In this document: positions 39,296-47,595 of the stretch, in pieces
Position numbering within the stretch: position 1 is the first letter of the stretch
How the letters are laid out: each line of letters starts with the position of its first letter
Source of the DNA: Actinomycetota bacterium
GTDB taxonomy: Bacteria; Actinomycetota; Actinomycetes; S36-B12; UBA5976
DNA length: 64,000 nt
NCBI GenBank assembly: GCA_026392515.1
Contig: JAPLBY010000011.1
Span: 62,001 to 126,000, forward strand
Direction of reading: 5' to 3'
The notes under the pieces: generated by a model
What the model was told of the DNA's origin: nothing
Seen by the model: the letters and a program-made list of their open reading frames with translations, nothing else
The model's database searches: none
Program-made: the position numbers and the translations under genes

Positions 39296-39846
39296 CGCAG
39301 TAAACCTCGCTGCGCGGTTACTGGCGTTGCAAGTAGTGCTTCTTTTTCAAGTTCAACAATTTCACGTTTGCGGTTTGAGCCCAGTTTGGTATCACCGATT
39401 TGTTCGTGAAGTTTTAGTAAGGCATCGATAAGCATTTCTGGGCGAGGTGGACAGCCTGGCAAGTAAATATCAACTGGTACAACGTGGTCAACACCTTGCA
39501 CGATTGCATAGTTATTGAACATGCCACCTGAGGATGCACAGGCACCCATAGCAAGCACCCACTTAGGCTCTGGCATTTGATCGTAAATCTGACGAAGTAC
39601 CGGAGCCATTTTTTGGCTAACGCGACCAGCCACGATCATCAAGTCAGCTTGGCGAGGTGAAGCGCGGAAAACTTCCATTCCAAAGCGCGCTAAGTCATAT
39701 CGTCCTGCACCAGACGCCATCATTTCAATAGCACAGCAGGCAAGACCAAATGTTGCTGGCCATAGAGAGTTCTTGCGGGCATAGCCAGCTAAGCCTTCAA
39801 CAGTGGTCAGTAAAACACCACTTGGCAGTTTCTCTTCTAGTCCCAT
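39292..39846 (-). CDS. nuoB: NADH-quinone oxidoreductase subunit B
   Basis: 184 aa. N2 cluster ligands in [21 protein letters not shown] context, GACASSGG and GCPPRPE. Electron donor to menaquinone at the NuoB/NuoD interface. Confidence 0.98.
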   Translation of the reverse strand: MGLEEKLPSGVLLTTVEGLAGYARKNSLWPATFGLACCAIEMMASGAGRYDLARFGMEVFRASPRQADLMIVAGRVSQKMAPVLRQIYDQMPEPKWVLAMGACASSGGMFNNYAIVQGVDHVVPVDIYLPGCPPRPEMLIDALLKLHEQIGDTKLGSNRKREIVELEKEALLATPVTAQRGLLR

Positions 39847-39872
39847 TTTTTTCCTCTAACCTCTAGAAATTC

Positions 39873-40241
39873 TTAATCCCACTCAAGTCCACCACGACGC
39901 CAAACAAATGCGTACGCAACTAGAACTGTGAGAATGAAAATGATCATTTCAATTAATCCAAACAAACCAAGCGCATCGAAGGTAACTGCCCATGGGTATA
40001 GAAAAACTATTTCGATGTCAAAAATAATGAAGAGCATTGCAGTTACGTAGTACTTGACTGGGAAGCGTCCGCCACCAAGCTGGGCTTGAGCTGGCTGGAT
40101 TCCACATTCGTACGCATCGACTTTGGCGCGGTTGTATCTTTTTGGTCCGGTAAACGAAGCAGCAGCAACAGAGAAGACAGCAAAACCAAATGCCAAAAGA
40201 CCTAAGAAGAAAATGGGTAGGTACACATTTCCCTGTCCCAC
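39873..40241 (-). CDS. nuoA: NADH-quinone oxidoreductase subunit A
   Basis: 122 aa, three transmembrane helices; KVDAYECGIQP holds the conserved loop cysteine and glutamate. Starts at GTG (40239-40241) with AAAGGTGG upstream. First of fourteen nuo genes in canonical order A-N. The 5' region carries a Rex-type operator. Confidence 0.96.
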   Translation of the reverse strand: MGQGNVYLPIFFLGLLAFGFAVFSVAAASFTGPKRYNRAKVDAYECGIQPAQAQLGGGRFPVKYYVTAMLFIIFDIEIVFLYPWAVTFDALGLFGLIEMIIFILTVLVAYAFVWRRGGLEWD

Positions 40242-40271
40242 GGTTAGGCCACCTTTCGCTTGCGCTAATCA

Positions 40272-40277
40272 ATCCTA
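40272..40277 (-). promoter_or_regulatory. Candidate -10 of the nuo operon promoter
   Basis: Minus-strand TAGGAT (TAnnnT) about 31 nt upstream of the nuoA start, leaving room for a short leader with a Shine-Dalgarno. No convincing -35. The Rex-type operator lies about 40 nt further upstream. Confidence 0.4.
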
Positions 40278-40315
40278 GAGCCGAAAAGCCCCTTGAAAAT
40301 TCAGCATTTGTGCGT

Positions 40316-40333
40316 TTGTGAATTAATTCACTA
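40316..40333. promoter_or_regulatory. Rex operator (ROP) upstream of the nuo operon
   Basis: TTGTGAATTAATTCACTA: matches the Rex consensus TTGTGAA-N4-TTCACAA at 13 of 14 defined positions, with a 14-bp perfect palindrome GTGAATTAATTCAC at its core. It lies 75-92 nt upstream of nuoA. Rex is encoded in this window at 60178-60882. Confidence 0.8.
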
Positions 40334-40353
40334 ATGCGCCCTTAGTTTATTTG

Positions 40354-40409
40354 CCGATGGTTAATGGGTCACTTTTGGGTCCTGGCTTACTAACCGATCG
40401 TTAAATGGG
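40354..40409. repeat. Direct repeat CCGATnGTTAA(A)TGGG, 40-bp period
   Basis: Copies at 40354-40368 and 40394-40409 differ at one internal base and one inserted A. They start exactly 40 bp apart, upstream of the Rex site and just 3' of menG, and could be paired protein-binding sites. Confidence 0.4.
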
Positions 40410-40413
40410 GTGA

Positions 40414-41103
40414 CTATTTGGTTGCTCGGTGCAGGGCAACAATTCCGCCAGTTAAATCGCGATATTCGCAGGTTTTCCAGCCTGATGCCAAAATCACTTT
40501 GCTCAGTTCGTCCTGATTAGGCCAGGCCCGAATCGATTCGGCCAAGTAAACATAGGCATCTGGATTGCTCGACATCTTGTTAGCTACCGCGGGCAGCGCC
40601 TTCATTAGGTATTCCATATAGACCGTGCGAAATGGCGACCAAGTTGGATGGCTGAATTCGCAAACTACCAAGCGGCCACCTGGCTTGGTGACTCTGGCCA
40701 TTTCAGCAAGCGCCTTTTTCGGATCCTGAACATTTCGCAGTCCAAATGAAATTGTCACGGCATCGAAGGATTCATCGGCAAATGGCAAGTTCATGGCATC
40801 GCCTTGGACAAAAGTTAAATGTGGGAATTGACTACGTCCCACCTCAATCATTCCGGCACTGAAATCACAAGCAGTTGGATTAGCTCCAGCTTCATAAAAA
40901 GGTTGAGTGCTCGTTCCAGTTCCAGCAGCTAAATCTAAAATTTCTTCGCCAACTGTTGGTGCTACTGCAGCGACCACAGCTTTACGCCAGGTGCGAGTCT
41001 GACCCAGGCTCAGAACGTCATTTGTAATGTCATATTTTTTTGCGACAGCATCAAACATCGCAGCCACTTCATGAGGCTCTTTATTTAAATATGCGCGTGA
41101 CAT
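40414..41103 (-). CDS. menG: Demethylmenaquinone methyltransferase
   Basis: 229 aa UbiE/MenG methyltransferase, the last step of menaquinone synthesis. SAM motif [12 protein letters not shown], then [27 protein letters not shown] and [15 protein letters not shown], all canonical. The start at 41101-41103 gives the family N-terminus [25 protein letters not shown]; longer frames would overlap the next gene. The end lies 172 nt from nuoA in the same orientation. Confidence 0.95.
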   Translation of the reverse strand: MSRAYLNKEPHEVAAMFDAVAKKYDITNDVLSLGQTRTWRKAVVAAVAPTVGEEILDLAAGTGTSTQPFYEAGANPTACDFSAGMIEVGRSQFPHLTFVQGDAMNLPFADESFDAVTISFGLRNVQDPKKALAEMARVTKPGGRLVVCEFSHPTWSPFRTVYMEYLMKALPAVANKMSSNPDAYVYLAESIRAWPNQDELSKVILASGWKTCEYRDLTGGIVALHRATK

Positions 41104-41147
41104 GTCTCTAGTCTGCCATCTTTTATGCCGTGCGCATTCCCAAGCAC

Positions 41148-42551
41148 TTAGGCCAAAGTGGGTAACTTTTCTAGCACCGATTTCCAAAGTGCGTGCACAT
41201 TTGGAATGGCTGTCGCTACGCGTTCCTGATCCTTAGTCAATGTCGCATCACGCAAAATCACACTTGCAGTCGTTGGTGATAGCGCAATGTCACCTACGAA
41301 CAAGGATTTCCAAACTTTATCTTCATCACTTCTTATCTGCTCAAGATCTGCCATATCTTTACGCAAGGTGGCTGCCTTCTCGGTGAGGTTTTCACGATGC
41401 TCTTGCGACAATGTCACAATTCCTCCAATGACTGCTCCGCCATTAAAGAAGATGAATGGGATTGTCGCATAAGCCAGAGCCGCGCTGTATGAGCCCGAAT
41501 TATCGCCAGCGAAGTATCCAAGAATTAAAAGCCAGAAAAACAAATAGGTAATCACAATTGCTTCATAGATAAGTACTCGGATTAAAACTGGCAAACTGGT
41601 CACTTTTGTCACTACGTAAATCTCATAAGCCCAAAAAATTACGAAACTTGAAATGCTTAAAATGATTCCCCAAAATAATGCGTGGGAATCAGTTAGAAAG
41701 TAACTGAGCCAACTGCTGAATCCAAAAAAAGCAAAGATTGAAATCAATCCCGGAAGTGCATCATTCTTTTTAGTACTGGCATCGATTACGGACGAAAGTG
41801 TGGAGTTTGATCTTGAACTAATCCTTGGGATTCGCACCAAATCTGGAAAGCGATTTGAGATTTTCTCGATTCGACTCTCGACTTCATCTAGCGTTTCGTT
41901 TAGTTGGCTTATTTCAATATCAATATCCTGGTGGGGCGAACTCGTTGCCACAAAGTTTTCTAAAGTTCCTCTGGTTGATTGAATCTCAAGGGAAACTTCT
42001 CGAATTGCAAAAGTCCTGGCCTCTCTTATCGTCAAAGAGAGCTCAAGTTGTTGCTTAGACAAAGTTGTCAGCAACTCTTTTCCAATATTTACTTGTCTAA
42101 AGTTGCTATCCAAAGCTGCAGAAACCCAGCCAAAGCCAAGATAGATAAATGTTGTAAACAACAGACTGATTATGCGTTGCAATAGAGATTGCGTAATTGG
42201 CTCTAGATTCCAAGTTATAAGAATGACTTCGAACAGAAATGTTCCAAGAATGTTCACAAGCAAAACGGCCACTACAACAATTGCTGGAAAGTATTTTCCT
42301 AATGCGGCGCGAGGTAGCAGTTTTCCAACGATTGCTAGCAGAGCGACAACCAAGCATTGCGAAATTGCCAACGCACCAAGACTGTAGACAATTAACTGAC
42401 TTTGATCCGCTGCATAGACCGTTAGCTTTCCAAGTGAGAAAACCAACGATGACAGACTTAAAGCAGCCAAGTTAAACGTCTCGGGACCGGCAATATTTTG
42501 AATTAACCGACGCTTTTTTGGACTTGCTGGCGTGGCAGTTAACTGGGTCAC
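41148..42551 (-). CDS. Unrecognised polytopic membrane protein with central coiled-coil
   Basis: 467 aa. Two hydrophobic blocks of about four helices each (residues about 28-145 and 265-380) flank a hydrophilic, heptad-like region (about 150-250) rich in Leu, Glu, Gln and Ser, and a soluble C-terminal tail of about 80 residues follows. No catalytic motif, HisKA or HATPase box is evident. The start is GTG (42549-42551) with TAGACT 6 nt upstream, suggesting leaderless expression. It sits between menG and menF, but no functional link is visible. Confidence 0.8.
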   Translation of the reverse strand: MTQLTATPASPKKRRLIQNIAGPETFNLAALSLSSLVFSLGKLTVYAADQSQLIVYSLGALAISQCLVVALLAIVGKLLPRAALGKYFPAIVVVAVLLVNILGTFLFEVILITWNLEPITQSLLQRIISLLFTTFIYLGFGWVSAALDSNFRQVNIGKELLTTLSKQQLELSLTIREARTFAIREVSLEIQSTRGTLENFVATSSPHQDIDIEISQLNETLDEVESRIEKISNRFPDLVRIPRISSRSNSTLSSVIDASTKKNDALPGLISIFAFFGFSSWLSYFLTDSHALFWGIILSISSFVIFWAYEIYVVTKVTSLPVLIRVLIYEAIVITYLFFWLLILGYFAGDNSGSYSAALAYATIPFIFFNGGAVIGGIVTLSQEHRENLTEKAATLRKDMADLEQIRSDEDKVWKSLFVGDIALSPTTASVILRDATLTKDQERVATAIPNVHALWKSVLEKLPTLA

Positions 42552-42557
42552 CCCTTA

Positions 42558-42563
42558 AGTCTA
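42558..42563 (-). promoter_or_regulatory. -10 element of a probable leaderless promoter (membrane protein)
   Basis: TAGACT, then TAAGGG, then the GTG start at 42551. The TAAGGG could mimic a Shine-Dalgarno but directly touches the start codon, so it cannot function as one. Confidence 0.5.
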
Positions 42564-42604
42564 TGTAGGTCATACGCGCACATGCCCAGAAGTAAAAGAC
42601 GTCG

Positions 42605-42610
42605 TAGGCT
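42605..42610 (+). promoter_or_regulatory. Candidate -10 upstream of menF
   Basis: TAGGCT ends 9 nt before the menF ATG, implying a leader of only 2-3 nt. The hexamer is identical to those of guaA, the aldehyde dehydrogenase gene and menE. Confidence 0.4.
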
Positions 42611-42619
42611 TATCGAGTT

Positions 42620-43882
42620 ATGACTTCATTAGCTGCGGACCAAGAATCAATCTTGTACGTCCGAACCGTTGAAATACCTGACATTCCTAATCTGCTTGCG
42701 CTGCTGCCGGCAGACGGTGGTTTGGCTTGGATCAATGGATTAGCTACAAATCAAATGGGAATCGTTGGCTGGGGTGAAGTTACTCGTAGTTCATTTCATG
42801 GGCCTGAGCGATTTAGTCGGGCGCAACGCTGGTGGTCCCAACAATGTGCTACCTCAAAAGGTGACGAACCGATTGCCTTTGCCTCGTTTGCCTTTGATAA
42901 GGATCCAGGAAATTCAGTTTTAGTCATTCCAGAAGTAGCAATAATTCGAAACCAAACTGGTACCCGACTAACAATTACCAGCGATGTCGCAATCTCGGAT
43001 GCGCAGCTTGCTGGAGTTCTCAGTGAGATAAATCGACCTCGGGTAGTTTCGCAAGGAATTAACAACGTTACTTGGTTACCCGGATCAAGACCGGTGTCGG
43101 AATGGCAAGCCGCCGTAGATTCTGCGGTTTCTCGCATCAACGCCGGAGAGTTAGACAAAGTAGTTTTGGCTCGCGACATCGTGGCTCAACTCGATGAACC
43201 AATTAACATCGGCGCACTACTAATTCGACTTAATGAATCGTTTCCAGAATGTTGGACTTTTTGTGTAGATGGATTAGTCGGGGCTACTCCAGAACTTTTG
43301 ATTCGTCGTGATGGTGAACACGTAACAAGCCGCGTACTTGCTGGAACTATGCGTCGAAGCCGGGACACAGATCGCGATGGCCAACTTGCTGCCGAGTTGC
43401 TTGACTCAGATAAAGATCAAGAAGAACATGTTTACGCCGTCGAGTCAGTTGCTGCTGCGCTTGCAACACATTGCACAGATTTGAATGTGCCAGAACGTCC
43501 TTTTATTTTGCGTCTAGCGAATGTCCAGCACTTGGCAACTGACGTTACTGGCGAACTTGTGGATGCTGCCCCAGCGCTTGCACTTGCCGCTTCATTGCAT
43601 CCAACCGCTGCGGTTTGCGGAACTCCGACTGAGCGTGCCACACATGTAATCAAAGAACTAGAAGGCATGGATCGCGGCCGCTACTCAGCTCCCGTTGGAT
43701 GGCTAGCTGCAAATGGCAACGGTGAGTTTGGGATTGCATTGCGATGCGCTCTCGTTGAAACTGACGATCGAAAGACATTGCGATTATTTGCTGGTTGCGG
43801 AATTGTTGCTGGCTCAACTGGTGAATCAGAAGTTGCCGAGTCGCAGGCTAAATTCGCCGCGATGAAATCGGCCTTGGAATAA
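42620..43882 (+). CDS. menF: Isochorismate synthase
   Basis: 420 aa chorismate-binding enzyme converting chorismate to isochorismate, the entry to menaquinone synthesis. KVVLARDIV, ATPELLIRRDGEHVTSRVLAGTMRR, HLATDVTG and the C-terminal GMDRGRYSAPVGW / CGIVAGSTGESE are family motifs. It is transcribed away from menG. Its stop abuts the P450 stop without a spacer. Confidence 0.93.
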   Translation: MTSLAADQESILYVRTVEIPDIPNLLALLPADGGLAWINGLATNQMGIVGWGEVTRSSFHGPERFSRAQRWWSQQCATSKGDEPIAFASFAFDKDPGNSVLVIPEVAIIRNQTGTRLTITSDVAISDAQLAGVLSEINRPRVVSQGINNVTWLPGSRPVSEWQAAVDSAVSRINAGELDKVVLARDIVAQLDEPINIGALLIRLNESFPECWTFCVDGLVGATPELLIRRDGEHVTSRVLAGTMRRSRDTDRDGQLAAELLDSDKDQEEHVYAVESVAAALATHCTDLNVPERPFILRLANVQHLATDVTGELVDAAPALALAASLHPTAAVCGTPTERATHVIKELEGMDRGRYSAPVGWLAANGNGEFGIALRCALVETDDRKTLRLFAGCGIVAGSTGESEVAESQAKFAAMKSALE

Positions 43883-45085
43883 CTAGCCGTTGTTAGCTGG
43901 GATTGTTTCCCAGCCACGCAATACAAAAGTTGGACGTTGAACTGGAGTTCCAGCTAATTGCAAGTTTGGGAATCTTTCAAACATCATCGGGAGTGAGTTT
44001 TGCATCTCGAGCCGAGCTAATGGCGCACCAATACAAAAATGAATTCCGGCACCAAATGCAATGTGCGGATTGTGCTTCCTAGTTATGTCGAATTGATCAG
44101 TGTTTTCGAAAACTTCTTCATCCCGATTTGCCGAACCCAGCATGGATACAACTTTTTGTCCCACAAGAACTGTGGTTCCGCCAATTACCGTTTCACTTGT
44201 TGCAGTTCTTTCAAACATGTGCAGTGGTGAATCAAATCGCATCATTTCTTCGAGTGCGGTTTCAGTAAGTTCACGTGGAGAACTTTTCATTAATTCAAGT
44301 TGTTCTGCATTTCGGAACATAGCAACCATGCCATTTCCAAAACCATTTACTGATGCTTCGTGCCCGGCATTGAGTAGCAAAACACACATCGCAATGAGTT
44401 CATGCTCATTTAGCTTCTCACCTTGTTCTTCAACTTCGACCAAAGCAGTTATCAAATCTTGTTGTGGATCAACTTTTCGCTTAGCAGCCAAGTCGGCTAT
44501 GTACGAACTGAATTCATAGCCTGCCTTTTGCGCGGCAAGTTCTTGTTCTCGCGTCCTGCCATACTCATACATCTTCACTATGTCCTGCGACCAGCGACGT
44601 AAGTCATTGGCCATTTCGCGTGGGACACCCAATAGATCTGCGATAACCAGAACCGGCAATGGCTCGGCATAGTCCGCCAAAATATCGAAACTTCCGGTAC
44701 TTACTAACTTTGCTTCGGCTTCATCAAGTAACCGCTCACAAATTTCCTCAATGTTTGGCTCAAGTGCTGCGATCCGGCCTGGTGTAAATGCTTTTTGAAC
44801 TAATGATCGCAATCTAGTGTGCTTAGGGGGCTCGCTATCCAAAATCGAATCGGAATGTAGCCAGTTAAAGATTTCCCATTCATCAAATGGTTCTTGTGCT
44901 TGATAGAGCCGACCTAAACTTTTATTTCGAAGTGTTGCGTTAGCTGTTTCATGAGTTGGTGCCAACCATAGGCCGAGGCGATCACTCCATATGAGATCTC
45001 GATGTGACCGAAGCTCACGGTAAATGTCGTAAGGATTTGCAACCGTTGCTGGGTCGCGAGTATCTAAAATGTCAGCCAAGCTCAT
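43883..45085 (-). CDS. Cytochrome P450
   Basis: 400 aa bacterial class I P450. Heme-thiolate loop FGAGIHFCIGAPLARLE, ExxR in EEMMR, and an I-helix LLNAGHEASVNGFGNG, in which the usual acid-alcohol pair reads Glu-Ala-Ser rather than Glu/Asp-Thr. Soluble monooxygenase needing a ferredoxin and reductase that are not adjacent; substrate unknown. Its start overlaps a small 4-TM gene by 4 nt. It needs heme although the local heme genes are missing. Confidence 0.92.
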   Translation of the reverse strand: MSLADILDTRDPATVANPYDIYRELRSHRDLIWSDRLGLWLAPTHETANATLRNKSLGRLYQAQEPFDEWEIFNWLHSDSILDSEPPKHTRLRSLVQKAFTPGRIAALEPNIEEICERLLDEAEAKLVSTGSFDILADYAEPLPVLVIADLLGVPREMANDLRRWSQDIVKMYEYGRTREQELAAQKAGYEFSSYIADLAAKRKVDPQQDLITALVEVEEQGEKLNEHELIAMCVLLLNAGHEASVNGFGNGMVAMFRNAEQLELMKSSPRELTETALEEMMRFDSPLHMFERTATSETVIGGTTVLVGQKVVSMLGSANRDEEVFENTDQFDITRKHNPHIAFGAGIHFCIGAPLARLEMQNSLPMMFERFPNLQLAGTPVQRPTFVLRGWETIPANNG

Positions 45086-45498
45086 GCGCTAGTTGGCTGC
45101 TCTTCCTTGTAGCCAATGGACTTGATTGGAAGCGTGATCATATACAACGCAGCAAAGCCAGCACCAATTCCAACAAAAACCCAACGGCCTGTTGTGGCTG
45201 TGCCTGGTGCAAGATAAGTCAGAACAGCTAACCCAATTGAAGCCAAAATCATTACTAAAGCTGCTCGACGAAAAGCTGGATCACCAGCATTGCGCGATGT
45301 AGTTGCCATATGAGCTGCAAGAGCGACAAGTAATACGCCGGTCAACCTAAATGACCAAACTACAGATTCGTTAGAGGGTAAGCCTATGTATGAAACAAAT
45401 GCGAAAGGGTCTACTAGCAATACCCCGGCACTTAACGCAAAAACGATCGATCCGATGATCATGACTAAGCGAGAGTAACGATATCTGGAATTGCGCAT
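45082..45498 (-). CDS. Small four-helix membrane protein, unknown function
   Basis: 138 aa, four predicted transmembrane segments (about residues 9-31, 45-64, 78-96 and 103-124). No recognised domain. Translationally coupled to the P450 (4-nt overlap), so possibly linked to its substrate or membrane positioning; this is inference only. TAGACT and 6 nt precede the ATG at 45498. Confidence 0.75.
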   Translation of the reverse strand: MRNSRYRYSRLVMIIGSIVFALSAGVLLVDPFAFVSYIGLPSNESVVWSFRLTGVLLVALAAHMATTSRNAGDPAFRRAALVMILASIGLAVLTYLAPGTATTGRWVFVGIGAGFAALYMITLPIKSIGYKEEQPTSA

Positions 45499-45504
45499 GG
45501 GATA

Positions 45505-45510
45505 AGTCTA
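45505..45510 (-). promoter_or_regulatory. -10 element of a probable leaderless promoter (4-TM protein/P450 operon)
   Basis: TAGACT, 6-nt TATCCC, then the ATG. Same layout as at 42558-42563. Confidence 0.5.
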
Positions 45511-45544
45511 GAACTGCTCACGAAAAACAAGTTCAGGCACTCGA

Positions 45545-46402
45545 CTACTTGTGTAAGAGTCCCGCTTCACTCAATTTGGTGTCGCATTCAGTGGAACCTG
45601 GAATAGGTGCCTCAGGGGTTCTGGCTGGGCAAACTCGTTCAAATGCACAGTAATCACACAAGCGGGATACTCGAGCTTCCCAAGATGAACTCTGGACATC
45701 ACTTTCACTACCTGCCCGCATCTGAGCAAGTTTTTCACCCTGTGAAATTACCAGTCCTGAATCTGCCGGTCTTCTAACTACTTCTTGTGCATTTAGAAAA
45801 ATCAGTTCAACTTCATCAACATCGATGTCATGTTGTGTCTTAAATCCCAATGCATATAAATATGGCTGAGCTAATTTGTCATCAACAAACTTTCCTGGAC
45901 TCTTACCAGTCTTGTAATCGGTAACTCGATTAACGCCATCTACGGTAAACCGATCAACTTTTCCAAAGAAATTAACACCATTGATTTCGACACTAAGTTC
46001 CATTTCAAGATGTTCTGGTTGAACTACAACTTCAGTTGGGTTCTCAACCTTAAACAAATTCTCAATAGCTTCTTTAACACTGTGCTTCATTTTGTTATCA
46101 GACTCGAATGGTTTGTATTCAGCAGCTTTGAGCATGCGTGGACCATGCTCTCGAAGCAATTCCATTGCAGCTTCTAATGTTCGTTCTTCAGGGGCTAGCC
46201 GATAAAGGTGTTCAACAACTTCGTGCGTGATTGAGCCGCCTGCCAATGCAGAAGTTGGAGGTTCACGCCAGCCATCAATGTAAGAGAAGAAATACTTCAA
46301 TCCACATTGCTGATACAGCGACATTTGGGAATAGGAAACCCGCTTAGGGAGGTTTGCTTTCGCAGGTTGTTCAACGTCAACCCGCAATGATTTATCAGCC
46401 AC
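45545..46402 (-). CDS. RecB-family PD-(D/E)XK exonuclease with Fe-S-type cysteines
   Basis: 285 aa stand-alone Cas4/AddB-type nuclease domain. Motifs: ITHEVVEHLY (motif I His), VDRFTVDGVNRVTDYKTGKSPG (Asp and DYKTGK core) and QPYLYALGF. C33 near the N-terminus and the C-terminal CDYCAFERVCP would ligate a [4Fe-4S] cluster as in AddB. No helicase domain or CRISPR array is nearby. Starts at GTG (46400-46402) behind GGGAG. Such proteins are common in Actinobacteria and presumably act in DNA repair. Confidence 0.9.
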   Translation of the reverse strand: MADKSLRVDVEQPAKANLPKRVSYSQMSLYQQCGLKYFFSYIDGWREPPTSALAGGSITHEVVEHLYRLAPEERTLEAAMELLREHGPRMLKAAEYKPFESDNKMKHSVKEAIENLFKVENPTEVVVQPEHLEMELSVEINGVNFFGKVDRFTVDGVNRVTDYKTGKSPGKFVDDKLAQPYLYALGFKTQHDIDVDEVELIFLNAQEVVRRPADSGLVISQGEKLAQMRAGSESDVQSSSWEARVSRLCDYCAFERVCPARTPEAPIPGSTECDTKLSEAGLLHK

Positions 46403-46457
46403 TTTTTGTACTCCCTTGTTGCATTAACCGTACTTGGCTTGACTGACGTTTCGGCCG

Positions 46458-47585
46458 TTACGGCTTAGAAATGCGGGATTTAACTTGATCGTGCGGCAAT
46501 GCGTACGAGGTATTTCCGTCTCGACCAATCATCGTCTCGTTGTTTACTAGTGCATTCAATACCGACTCTTCAACACTTTGAACCACGGCCGTAAAGAAGG
46601 CATCTAGATAGTTCCAAGGCACAAAATCCAAAGACTTCAATTCAGCTTCGTTTCGTTTTTGGGTTGGGAAGCCACTTGATAGCTCGCCTGGTTGTGCAGT
46701 AGAAACAGCCAGGAAGATATCTCCACTGAAATGTCCACCAGCAGTTCCAGTTCTGGCAAGTCCAAGTGGAACGCGTCTTGCAAGTGCCCGACATTGGTCC
46801 GGTAGTAACGGTGCATTCGTTGCGACTACAACAATCACCGAGCCGGCTCCCCCAGGTACGGTTCGGGATTTGTCTCGATCAATCCAAGTTGATTCGTCCA
46901 TCGGATTTGGCACATCTAAATCCGACATGTCTTGACCGTGGATACGAAGTTCCTTTCGATCACCAAAGTTAGCTTGAACGAAAACCCCAACAACATAATC
47001 TTTTCCGCCAAATGGAACAGTTCGGGATGCCGTTCCATTGCCACCTTTAAATCCGTAGCAATTCATTCCGGTTCCGCCGCCGTGCGATCCTTCACTGACT
47101 TGGCCGCCAGTTGCTGAATCAATTGCAGCGATGGCATGTTCAGTAGTTACATGCGCACCATTTATGTCATTTAGATAGCCGTCCCAAGTTTCCGCTACAA
47201 CTGGAAGTAACCATTCCATGGCAGCCTCAGGAAAGTTTTTCTTAACCCATTCGATAACTCCCCGATGAACCGTTCCGACCGCATGAGTATTGGTAATCAT
47301 GATTGGGCCAGACAAGCCACCGGTTTCGTTAATCCAATGTGAACCAGTCATTTCACCGTTGCCGTTTAGTGAATAGATCCCTGCAGGTATTGCATGCTGA
47401 GTATTTGACTTTCCGACTGGCAAAATTGCTGTTACTCCAGTTCGAACTGGACCGCCATCAGGAATCAAATCACCTTCACCTGAAATCAAAGTCACCATGC
47501 CAACTTCAAGACCTGGAACATCTGTGATGGCATTTAATGCGCCAGGCTGGCCCTCAAACTTGATTCCTAAATCACGAGCGCGCAT
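46458..47585 (-). CDS. P1-family peptidase, DmpA-like aminopeptidase/beta-peptidyl aminopeptidase
   Basis: 375 aa Ntn-hydrolase-like enzyme. The autocleavage site is in GGAGSVIVVVATNAPLLP (Gly-Ser), which generates alpha and beta chains, and HGGGTGMNCYGFKGGNGTASR is the other family block. DmpA-type enzymes cleave N-terminal L-residues or beta-peptides. It is 10 nt downstream of menD, probably read from the men operon, without an obvious metabolic link. Confidence 0.9.
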   Translation of the reverse strand: MRARDLGIKFEGQPGALNAITDVPGLEVGMVTLISGEGDLIPDGGPVRTGVTAILPVGKSNTQHAIPAGIYSLNGNGEMTGSHWINETGGLSGPIMITNTHAVGTVHRGVIEWVKKNFPEAAMEWLLPVVAETWDGYLNDINGAHVTTEHAIAAIDSATGGQVSEGSHGGGTGMNCYGFKGGNGTASRTVPFGGKDYVVGVFVQANFGDRKELRIHGQDMSDLDVPNPMDESTWIDRDKSRTVPGGAGSVIVVVATNAPLLPDQCRALARRVPLGLARTGTAGGHFSGDIFLAVSTAQPGELSSGFPTQKRNEAELKSLDFVPWNYLDAFFTAVVQSVEESVLNALVNNETMIGRDGNTSYALPHDQVKSRISKP

Positions 47586-47595
47586 TTTTCGATCC

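Noticed and set aside
45545-46402. RecB-type nuclease as a Cas4 marking a CRISPR locus
   Set aside because: No direct-repeat array and no other cas gene in the window; the context is menaquinone and peptidase genes.
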